This document shows positions 53,060 through 60,373 of a DNA stretch of 64,000 nucleotides, piece after piece. Position numbers and translations under genes: made by a program. The notes under the pieces are model-generated. The model saw only the letters and a list, made by a program, of their open reading frames with translations. It did no database searches and was not told where the DNA came from. The stretch is taken from contig NZ_WOXS01000001.1 of the NCBI RefSeq assembly GCF_009852415.1, forward strand, positions 1-64,000. The letters run 5' to 3'. Positions within the stretch are counted from its first letter, which is position 1. Every line of letters starts with the position of its first letter. This DNA comes from Streptomyces sp. Tu 3180 (GTDB taxonomy: Bacteria > Actinomycetota > Actinomycetes > Streptomycetales > Streptomycetaceae).

Positions 53060-54110
53060 GGGAAGGGCACGCCGGCCCGGACGCGTCACGATCACTGACG
53101 TGGCCGCCCGGGCGGGTGTGTCCCGCGGTGCGGTGTCCCTGGCCTTCAACAACCGGCCTGGCGTATCGGAGGCCACGCGGGAACGCATCATGGCGGCGGT
53201 GGCCGAGCTGGGCTGGGTGCCGAACCAGGCCGCGATCAAGCTGTCGGGTTCGGCGACCGGCGCCGGGGACACGGTCGGCCTGGTCGTCGCCCGCCCTGCG
53301 CGGCAGCTCGGGCTTGAGCCCTTCTACATGGAGTTCATCTCCGGAGTCGAGTCTGTTCTGGAGGAGCAGGGGTGTTCGCTGCTGCTGCACCTGGTACGGG
53401 ACACGGACCAGGAGATCGCCGTCCATCGTCAGTGGTGGCAGTCCCGCCGGATCGCCGGCTCCATCCTGGTGGACATCCGGCAGAACGACCCCCGGATCAC
53501 CGAACTGGCGACGATCGGGCTGCCGGCCGTCGCTGTCGGTCACCCCTCCCTGACGGGCGACTTCACGTCGGTGTGGACCGACGACGAGACCGCGGTACAC
53601 GAGGCGGTGCGCTACCTCGCCGCCCTCGGACACCGGCGGATCGCACGGGTGGGTGGTCACCCGACGCTCGGCCACACCATGATCCGTACCGCTGCGCTGA
53701 ACGCGATCGTGGCGGAACTGGGCCTGGAGCCGGCCCGCAGCCTCACCACCGACTACTCCGGTGAGCAGGGCGCAAGGGCCACCCGGTCACTGCTCGCCTC
53801 CCGGGAGCGGCCCACGGCGATCGTCTACGACAACGACATCATGGCCGTCGCAGGTCTGTCCGTGGCCGCCGAGATGGGCCTGAGCGTGCCGAAGGACATC
53901 AGCCTGATCGCCTGGGACGACTCCCAGTTGTGCCGGCTCACGCACCCGAACCTGTCCGCCATGAGCCACGACGTCTTCGGCTTCGGCGCCGACGTCACCC
54001 GTCGGCTGTTCGACGTAGTGCACCGTCGCAATCCCTCGTCGGGCCCCGCCGCGACACCCGTCCTGCTGCCCCGCGGCAGCAGCGCACCCCCGCAAGACAC
54101 CACCGGCTGA
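53052..54110 (+). CDS. LacI-family regulator of the mannan locus
   Basis: 352 aa from the GTG at 53052, which overlaps the GH2 stop by 8 bases. N-terminal HTH: VTITDVAARAGVSRGAVSLA FNNRPGVSEATRERI, plus the hinge helix LGWVPNQAAIKLSG. The effector domain is periplasmic-binding-like (TVGLVVARPARQLGLEPFYM, GSILVDIRQNDPRITEL, TAIVYDNDIMAVAGLSVAAE). Local repressor of the operon is the natural inference. A strong terminator follows. Confidence 0.88.
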   Translation: MNEGRARRPGRVTITDVAARAGVSRGAVSLAFNNRPGVSEATRERIMAAVAELGWVPNQAAIKLSGSATGAGDTVGLVVARPARQLGLEPFYMEFISGVESVLEEQGCSLLLHLVRDTDQEIAVHRQWWQSRRIAGSILVDIRQNDPRITELATIGLPAVAVGHPSLTGDFTSVWTDDETAVHEAVRYLAALGHRRIARVGGHPTLGHTMIRTAALNAIVAELGLEPARSLTTDYSGEQGARATRSLLASRERPTAIVYDNDIMAVAGLSVAAEMGLSVPKDISLIAWDDSQLCRLTHPNLSAMSHDVFGFGADVTRRLFDVVHRRNPSSGPAATPVLLPRGSSAPPQDTTG

Positions 54111-54127
54111 CACAAAGCCACGGGACC

Positions 54128-54167
54128 GGGGGCCCGGGCTCTGGCTGCACCCCGGGCCCGGGCCCCC
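54128..54167. terminator. Strong GC hairpin after the lacI-type gene
   Basis: GGGGGCCCGGGC (54128-54139) and GCCCGGGCCCCC (54156-54167) form a perfect 12-bp stem with a 16-base loop, just after the regulator stop. It separates the importer/GH2/regulator operon from the secreted mannanase gene. Confidence 0.75.
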
Positions 54168-54219
54168 ATGCCCTGCTTCTCTTCCGTTGCCTCCCCTTGA
54201 GCCGAAAGGCAGGTTTGCC

Positions 54220-56763
54220 GTGCCCCGAAACCGCCGAAGAACCCTCGCTTCCCTCCTTGCGGTGAGCGCCCTCGTCACCGCCGCCACCGCCTCGTTCCCC
54301 GCCACCGCCGGTCCGAGCGGCCGGAGCGCCGACGCGTTCGTCCAGCGCGACGGGAGCACGCTGACACTTCAGGGCAAGCCGTTCCGCTTCGCCGGCACCA
54401 ACCTGTACTGGCTCGGTCTGGACGAGAACGTGGGCGGCGTCGACCACCCCACCTACTTCCGGATCGATGACGCGCTGAAGACCGCACGCGCGATGAACGC
54501 CACCGTCGTCCGCTCCCACACGCTCGGCACCTCCCTGGGCTGCCCGAAGTGCATCCAGCCGGAGGCGGGCGAGTTCAACGAGGACGCGTTCGCGCCCATC
54601 GACTACGCCATCGCCCGGGCCCGCGCCTACGGCCTGAGGTTGATCGTCCCGCTCACCGACCAGTGGGACTACTACCACGGCGGCTACCCCACGATGGCGA
54701 AGTGGCTCGGTCTGAAGGAACCGAAGGACTTCTACACCGACCCCCGAGCCAAGGCCGCCTACAAGGACTACGTCCGGCACGTGCTCGACCACGTCAACCC
54801 GTACACCGGTCTCGCTTACAAGAACGACCCCACGATCATGTCGTGGGAACTGGGCAACGAACTGAACGACATGACCCGCGACTGGGTCGACGAGATGGGC
54901 GCCCACGTCGGCAGGCTCGCGCCCCGCCACCTCATCTCCGCCGGCCGCCAGCAGGGAGTCGACGCCGCGGCCCTCGCATCCGACGAGGTCGACATCGTCG
55001 ACGTGCACTACTACCCGTCATCGGCCGGCGCCATGACCGCAGACGCGGCACGCGTCACCGACCGGGGCAAGGTCTACATCGCCGGGGAACACGGCTCGGA
55101 CAGCCTCACCGCGGCCGACGCGCTCGCCCTCGCCGACGAACCTGACGTCACCGGAGTGCTCTCGTGGTCCCTGTTCGGCCACGCCGACGACCACGGTTAC
55201 GTCCAGCACGACGACGGCTTCACCCTGCACCACCCCGGCGACACGGCCGCGATGCGCACCGACGTCCTCGCGAACGCGGCGCTGGCCAAGGTCATCGCGG
55301 GGGAGAGGCAACTGCCCGCCGTGCCCGTCACCCCGCCCCTGATCACCGCCGTCACCAAGCAGTCCGGCATCAACGAGATCGCCTGGCGCGGCACCGCCGG
55401 CGCCCACACCTACCGCGTCCAGCGGTCGGTGAAGGGCGCACGCGGACCGTGGACGACGCTCACCAAGACCCCGATCACCGACAACGACGCGCCGTGGCTG
55501 GACGCCACCACCCCCAACAGCCGCGCCTGGTATCGGGTGACCGCGCTCGACCGGGCCGGACGTGTTCTCGCCACCTCCACCGCCCTGGACGCCGGCCCCG
55601 GCCAGGACATCCGGATCGACCCGCTGCAGAGCTGGGCGCACACCTCCGCGCACAGCGACAGCCTGACCCGCACGCCCGACGGTGACGGCATCCAGGTCGC
55701 TCCACGGCCCCGCCACGAGGGCCGGATCGCGTGGGAGACCCGGCGTCCGCAGGAGATCACGGCCCGGTTCGACACACGCGGGCGCGGCGGTCTGCCCACC
55801 GCGCAGATTACCCGGGACGGAACCACCTGGACGCCGGTGAAGCCCGCTGTGTCCACGACCCGCGGCGGTACCCTGCTGCGCATCGAGCCCCCGCGTGAGA
55901 CGGTCGGCGTCCGGCTGGTGTGGGCCGCCTCGTCCCGTCCGGCACCGCTGACCGGCGTCACCCTCGCCGAGGAGGCGGCGTCCACCGCGACCACGGCACC
56001 CGGTGCATTCCAGCAGAATCCGGAGGACGGCGCGACCGGGGTGTCCGTCACCGCACCGCTGACCTGGACGCCAGCCGAGAACGCCGCGCACTACTCGGTG
56101 ACCCTCTCGGCGAAAGCGGACCTGTCGGACCCTGTCATCGACGTCACCGGGTTGCGGACCACCAGCTACGCCCCACCCGTCAACCTCCGGCCCAACACCA
56201 CCTATCACCTGCGGGTCACCGCCGCGAACGGCGCCGGTACTCGCACCGCCGACGGTGCCCCTACCCGCTTCACCACCGGAGCACTGACCGTCGACGACTT
56301 CGAGGACTACCCGGACGGCGGGGCGCTGACCGCGGCGTACGTCCGCAACACGGGCGGCGGCCCGGTAACCGTCTCCCTCGACGGCGAACACGCCGACCGG
56401 GAAGGCCGCGCCCTGCGCGCCGCCTACGACCCGGGCACCCCCGGCTACGCGGGGGTCATCCGCTCCCTGCCCACACCCCAGGACTGGGGCGGAGCCCGAA
56501 ACCTGCGCCTGTGGGCTCGCTCGGACGGCACCGAGGAACAGAGCCTGACGGTCCAGTTCGTCGCCGCCGGCATCTACTGGGAGAAGACGGTCCCGCTCAC
56601 CGACACCGACGGCGCGATGGTCACCCTCCCGCTCGCGGACTTCACCAATCCGCCGTGGGCGACCAAGGGCCCGCTCGACCTCACCTCCGTCACACAGATG
56701 TCCTTCTACTTCAATGGCAAGGCCGGCACGGCCTGGATCGACTCGATCACCGCCACGGACTGA
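54220..56763 (+). CDS. Secreted GH5 beta-mannanase with accessory domains
   Basis: 847 aa from the GTG at 54220, with GAAAGGCAGG upstream. Signal peptide (TLASLLAVSALVTAATASFP, then ATAG). GH5 barrel at residues about 40-370: PFRFAGTNLYWLGLDENVGG, VVRSHTLGTSLGC, IMSWELGNELNDMTR (acid/base Glu) and VYIAGEHGSDSL (nucleophile Glu). Then a fibronectin-type-III domain (ITAVTKQSGINEIAWRG...), a beta-sandwich linker, a second FN3 (PEDGATGVSVTAPLTW) and a C-terminal carbohydrate-binding-type domain (VDDFEDYPDGGALTAAYVRN ... MSFYFNGKAGTAWIDSI). It cuts mannan outside the cell. Confidence 0.88.
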   Translation: MPRNRRRTLASLLAVSALVTAATASFPATAGPSGRSADAFVQRDGSTLTLQGKPFRFAGTNLYWLGLDENVGGVDHPTYFRIDDALKTARAMNATVVRSHTLGTSLGCPKCIQPEAGEFNEDAFAPIDYAIARARAYGLRLIVPLTDQWDYYHGGYPTMAKWLGLKEPKDFYTDPRAKAAYKDYVRHVLDHVNPYTGLAYKNDPTIMSWELGNELNDMTRDWVDEMGAHVGRLAPRHLISAGRQQGVDAAALASDEVDIVDVHYYPSSAGAMTADAARVTDRGKVYIAGEHGSDSLTAADALALADEPDVTGVLSWSLFGHADDHGYVQHDDGFTLHHPGDTAAMRTDVLANAALAKVIAGERQLPAVPVTPPLITAVTKQSGINEIAWRGTAGAHTYRVQRSVKGARGPWTTLTKTPITDNDAPWLDATTPNSRAWYRVTALDRAGRVLATSTALDAGPGQDIRIDPLQSWAHTSAHSDSLTRTPDGDGIQVAPRPRHEGRIAWETRRPQEITARFDTRGRGGLPTAQITRDGTTWTPVKPAVSTTRGGTLLRIEPPRETVGVRLVWAASSRPAPLTGVTLAEEAASTATTAPGAFQQNPEDGATGVSVTAPLTWTPAENAAHYSVTLSAKADLSDPVIDVTGLRTTSYAPPVNLRPNTTYHLRVTAANGAGTRTADGAPTRFTTGALTVDDFEDYPDGGALTAAYVRNTGGGPVTVSLDGEHADREGRALRAAYDPGTPGYAGVIRSLPTPQDWGGARNLRLWARSDGTEEQSLTVQFVAAGIYWEKTVPLTDTDGAMVTLPLADFTNPPWATKGPLDLTSVTQMSFYFNGKAGTAWIDSITATD

Positions 56764-56776
56764 TCCCACCCCGTCC

Positions 56777-56842
56777 TGCCGGGCACGGCTTCCCTGAGCC
56801 CTGCCCGGCACGAGCCCGCCGCCCTCGATCGTCGAGGGCGGC
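56777..56842. terminator. Two consecutive hairpins before manA
   Basis: First TGCCGGGCA (56777-56785) with TGCCCGGCA (56802-56810); then GCCGCCCTCGA (56818-56828) with TCGAGGGCGGC (56832-56842), an 11-bp stem with a 3-base loop. They lie between the GH5 stop and the manA ribosome site, so they terminate or attenuate transcription into manA. Confidence 0.7.
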
Positions 56843-56866
56843 CCTTCACGTCTCCCGGAGAGAACC

Positions 56867-58063
56867 ATGACCGCAATCGCCGCGCTGGCCCCCGTCGTGC
56901 GCGCCTACTCCTGGGGGTCACGCACCGTGATCCCCGCCCTGCTCGGACAACAGCCCGACGGGGAACCCCTGGCCGAGTTGTGGTTCGGCGCGCACCACGC
57001 CGCTCCGTCACCGCTCGTCGGCCGGCCCGGAACCCCGGATCTGGCGGCCGCGATTGCCGCCGACCCCGTCGGCGAACTGGGAGAGGCGAGCCTCGCGGCC
57101 CATGGGCCGCACTTGCCGTTCCTGCTCAAACTGCTGGCCGCCGCTCGGGCACTCTCGGTCCAGGTGCATCCCACGCGCGAGCAGGCACGGGCAGGCCACG
57201 ACCGCGAGGACGCGGCCGGAATACCGGTCGACGCCCCCCACCGCACCTTCAAGGACCGTAACCACAAGCCCGAACTGCTGTACGCGCTGGGACCTTTCGA
57301 GGCACTCTGCGGCTTCCGCGAGCCGGCCTGTACAGCCGATCTGCTCGACGCTCTTTCCGTGCCCGGACTCGAACCGTGGGCGGCCTCGCTCCGCTCCCGC
57401 CCGCAGAGGGACTCCCTCGGGCACACGCTCCAGGCGGCGCTGACCGCGCCACGACGCCTGGTGCGCGCCGTCGCCGACGCCCTGCCCGCGCTCGCCGGGT
57501 CGCCCGGCTCGTGGAGCTCGGCCGCCGCCGCGTACGCCACCGTGGCCGCCGACTTCCCCGGCGATCCCGGCCTGCTCGCGGCACTGCTGCTCAACCATGT
57601 CAGTCTCGACGCGGGGGAAGCCCTGTACGTGGCGGCGGGTGTGCCGCACGCCTACCTGCGGGGGACAGGCGTGGAGATCATGGCCAACTCCGACAACGTG
57701 CTCCGGTGCGGTCTGACTGACAAACACGTCGACACCGCACTCCTGAGTGGGATCGTCGACCTGACCGCTGCACGACCATCTGTCATACGTGCCTCACCGA
57801 CGGGGGTGAGGGGTGAGGCACACTATGCCTCTCCGGCAGCGGAGTTCGCCCTGTCCCGCGTCGAAGTGGGCGCCGAGGCCGTGTGCCTGACCGACGCCGG
57901 ACCGCAGCTGCTGCTCTGCCTCACCGGCGAAGCGCTGCTGGAAGCAGGACCGGCCTTGGCCGCGGGTGCTGCCGCGTTCGTCCCGGCTGGCTCGCCCTGT
58001 GCGGTGTCCGGTGCGGGAGCGGTGCTCTACCGGGCTCGGGTGCCCCTGGGCGGCGTCTCGTGA
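56867..58063 (+). CDS. manA: Mannose-6-phosphate isomerase, class I
   Basis: 398 aa from ATG 56867 with GGAG upstream. Type I PMI: VVRAYSWGSRTVIPALLGQ, AELWFGAHHAAPSPLV, FLLKLLAAARALSVQVHPTR (zinc-site Gln and His), RNHKPELLYALGPFEALCGF (Glu), GVPHAYLRGTGVEIMANSDN (His, and substrate-binding region). It interconverts mannose-6-phosphate and fructose-6-phosphate, linking mannan breakdown to glycolysis. The stop overlaps the next gene start (GTGA). Confidence 0.92.
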   Translation: MTAIAALAPVVRAYSWGSRTVIPALLGQQPDGEPLAELWFGAHHAAPSPLVGRPGTPDLAAAIAADPVGELGEASLAAHGPHLPFLLKLLAAARALSVQVHPTREQARAGHDREDAAGIPVDAPHRTFKDRNHKPELLYALGPFEALCGFREPACTADLLDALSVPGLEPWAASLRSRPQRDSLGHTLQAALTAPRRLVRAVADALPALAGSPGSWSSAAAAYATVAADFPGDPGLLAALLLNHVSLDAGEALYVAAGVPHAYLRGTGVEIMANSDNVLRCGLTDKHVDTALLSGIVDLTAARPSVIRASPTGVRGEAHYASPAAEFALSRVEVGAEAVCLTDAGPQLLLCLTGEALLEAGPALAAGAAAFVPAGSPCAVSGAGAVLYRARVPLGGVS

Positions 58064-58737
58064 GGCTCGCGACGCGGGTCTGGGGGGAAGGCCCCCGCAC
58101 AGCCGTACTGGTGCACGGCATCATGTCGGACTCGCGCGGCTGGAGCCGTGTCGCCCCGGCGATCGCCATGCATGGTTACCGGGTCGTCGCCGTTGATCTG
58201 CCGGGCCACGGAGCGAGCGTTCCCGCCCCGGTCTACACACCCACCGCACTCGCCGCAGACCTGCTCGACACCCTGCCCCCGGCGCCCGACCTCGCCATCG
58301 GTCACTCACTGGGCTCGGCCGTGCTGCTGCTCGCCGTGCCTCGACTGCGCTGCGCCCGCGCCGTCCACTGCGACCCCGCCTGGGTGCCCCGGAACCGGGA
58401 CCTGGAGGCCCTGCGCGCCGGCAAACATGCCACCTGGCGGGAGTTGCGTGCCGCCCATCCCCGCTGGCACGACGACGACATCACCGCCGAGCAGCAGGCG
58501 CTCGCCACCTGGGACCCCGCGTCCGTCACCTCGCTCAAGCACCTGCCCGGCCTGCCGAAGCCCCCGGATGTTCCCTCACTCGTCGTGCTCGCCGGTCCCA
58601 GTGAGCGGATCTCGGCGACTCATGCCATGGCGTTGAGCCGCCGCGGCTGGCATGTACGCACGGTGGACGGTGCTGGGCACACCGTCCACCGTGATGATCC
58701 AGCCGGGTTCCTCCGGGCGCTTCACGGCTGGCTGTGA
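58060..58737 (+). CDS. Alpha/beta hydrolase
   Basis: 225 aa from the GTG at 58060, coupled to manA by a 4-base overlap. TAVLVHGIMSDSRGWSRVAP (oxyanion HG), VVAVDLPGHGASVPAPVYTP, LAIGHSLGSAVLLLAVPRLR (nucleophile Ser in GHSLG), SLVVLAGPSERIS (acid region) and VDGAGHTVHRDDPAGF (His). The triad is complete. Removing acetyl groups from acetylated manno-oligosaccharides would suit the locus but is only inferred. Confidence 0.8.
   Translation: MRLATRVWGEGPRTAVLVHGIMSDSRGWSRVAPAIAMHGYRVVAVDLPGHGASVPAPVYTPTALAADLLDTLPPAPDLAIGHSLGSAVLLLAVPRLRCARAVHCDPAWVPRNRDLEALRAGKHATWRELRAAHPRWHDDDITAEQQALATWDPASVTSLKHLPGLPKPPDVPSLVVLAGPSERISATHAMALSRRGWHVRTVDGAGHTVHRDDPAGFLRALHGWL
58659..58693. repeat. Perfect 14-bp inverted repeat inside the hydrolase gene
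   Basis: CACGGTGGACGGTG (58659-58672) and CACCGTCCACCGTG (58680-58693) are exact inverted copies with a 7-base loop, about 45 bases before the hydrolase stop. It encodes the VDGAGHTVH segment with the catalytic His. It could end transcription of the manA operon. Confidence 0.8.
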
Positions 58738-58783
58738 CCGGCGCACCCCGGCAGGCTCGGCCGCGCAGCGCCCGCTCCGGGCG

Positions 58784-59788
58784 TCAGGGCAGCACGACCT
58801 CACCCTGGTTCAGCACACGGGGGTGGAAGTACGCCGCCTGGATCTCGGCGTTCGTGTTGTTCCCTCGCAGCTGTTCCGACCACATCATGAACCACGCCCA
58901 CCTGGTCTGACTGTTGAGCAGTGCGGCGTTCGGTACTTTGCCCATTTCCGCAATGGCCATGGGCTTTGTCCCCGCAATGCTCTGCATCTGCTGGTAGTCG
59001 GCGGAACTGGGGTGGTTCTTGTACCAGACGTCCAGCGAGACGACATCCACGTACTGGTTGCCCGGGTAGTAGTTGCTCCAGCCGCCCGCCGGATTGTCCT
59101 GCACGTTCCACACCCAGATCAGATTGTCCAGCCCTTTCGTCCCGGCGAGGTAGTCTCGGGTGATCTGGTAGAGGCGCGCACTGCCGTTGGCTCCGGGACG
59201 GTTTCCCCACCAGTTCCACGATTCGTTCATTTCGTGCAGTGGCCGGAAGAGGACCGGAACTCCCGCGTTCTTCAGTTGCTGGAGGTAGGGGACGACTTCG
59301 TCGAGGCGCCGCTTCCAGGCGTTGTTCAGGACGCTTCCCTCGGTGATGATCTGCGAGAACTGGGCGTTGGAGATGTTCGACTTTACGCCGCCTTCGAACG
59401 CGCAGGTGCTACCCCCGGTCGGGGGGCAGACATGCCAGGTGAGGGTGACCAGCGAGCCGTTCGCCCACTCGGTCTTTGCCTGGTCGATCACGCGCTGGCG
59501 GTTGGCCACGTCGGTGGCGTTGAACATCAGGTCTCCGCCCCACAGGCCGGGGTATTGCCCGGTCACGTCCTTGACCTGCTGCGTGTACTGCCCGGGCGCG
59601 GAAGCCGGCTCCTTGTTGTGCTGACCGGAAACGATATGGTGCCCGGAAATGGAGCGCAGATAGTTCAGCACCGTCTGCTTGGGGGTGGGGGGGAACGCCT
59701 GCGCGGATTCCGTCGCAGGCCAGACAAGGATTGCTGCGGCGGCCGCGACAGCCACGACGAAAGCGACGCAGTGCCTCGTTCTTCTCAT
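58784..59788 (-). CDS. Secreted GH26 beta-mannanase
   Basis: About 334 aa from ATG 59788; ATGs at 59794 and 59806 are alternatives. Signal peptide: CVAFVVAVAAAAAILVWPAT with cleavage after AQA. GH26 barrel: SGHHIVSGQHNKEP, YPGLWGGDLMFNATDVA, VTLTWHVCPPTGG, VLFRPLHEMNESWNWWGNRP (acid/base Glu) and MAIAEMGKVPNA (nucleophile Glu). It hydrolyses mannan outside the cell and complements the GH5 enzyme. It is convergent with the manA operon. Upstream, CTTAACGTTTCC at about 59904 has the AACGTT core seen in LacI-type operators. Confidence 0.9.
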   Translation of the reverse strand: MRRTRHCVAFVVAVAAAAAILVWPATESAQAFPPTPKQTVLNYLRSISGHHIVSGQHNKEPASAPGQYTQQVKDVTGQYPGLWGGDLMFNATDVANRQRVIDQAKTEWANGSLVTLTWHVCPPTGGSTCAFEGGVKSNISNAQFSQIITEGSVLNNAWKRRLDEVVPYLQQLKNAGVPVLFRPLHEMNESWNWWGNRPGANGSARLYQITRDYLAGTKGLDNLIWVWNVQDNPAGGWSNYYPGNQYVDVVSLDVWYKNHPSSADYQQMQSIAGTKPMAIAEMGKVPNAALLNSQTRWAWFMMWSEQLRGNNTNAEIQAAYFHPRVLNQGEVVLP

Positions 59789-60065
59789 GGGCATTCCATC
59801 TTTCATGGTCGAACGGAATTCACTTCGCCATCAAGGTGGCCGCTGCGGAGGCGGTCGTCAATGGGATGGACTGCCTTCGGCAACTACCGGGCGGCATCCT
59901 TTACTTAACGTTTCCTGAACGCCGTCGAGAAGGTGACTTCTTATGCCCAATGCGCGGTTTTGTGTTGCAGCTCGACGGTCGGACTTCCTCGTATGCCCGC
60001 GCTGTGCGTAAGGTGCGGACCGCCCGTCGGCAACCATCTGCCCGGCGTCGGGCGGAAGCAGGGAT

Positions 60066-60370
60066 GATCTGCTGACACCCCCGCGCCCGGCCTCACCGTC
60101 GACCCGCACCGGCCTGCTCTGCGTCACCCTCCTGCTGCGCCTGCGCAAGGAGATCGACGGCGCCAAGCCCGGCACCGTCGTGCACGTCATTGCCACCGAC
60201 CCCGCCGCCCCGCTCGACCTGCCCGCTGCCACATGACCGGTCACCACTACCTCGGCCCTGTGCTGAACTCAGCCGATGCGCCTGTGTACGCACTGCGGAT
60301 CGCTGCCGGTGCACGGCTTGCCCGAGCAGGCGCCCCTGGCATGTGGATGACGCGGTCGGCTGACCGGCCC
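60066..60370 (+). pseudogene. TusA-like sulfurtransferase, frameshifted
   Basis: Pieces in successive frames read TPAPGLTVD, then TGLLCVTLLLRLRKEIDGAK and PGTVVHVIATDPAAPLDLPA, then CHMTGHHYLGPVLNSADAPV and YALRIAAG. This matches the short TusA/SirA-type family (Cys in LLC at the expected position). Breaks near 60103 and 60232 prevent a continuous protein. Confidence 0.6.
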
Positions 60371-60373
60371 GCC

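Noticed and set aside
50501..53272. A 923-residue minus-strand open frame opposite the GH2 gene
   Set aside because: It mirrors the GH2 coding strand and has no motif. The plus strand encodes a complete beta-mannosidase with both catalytic glutamates.
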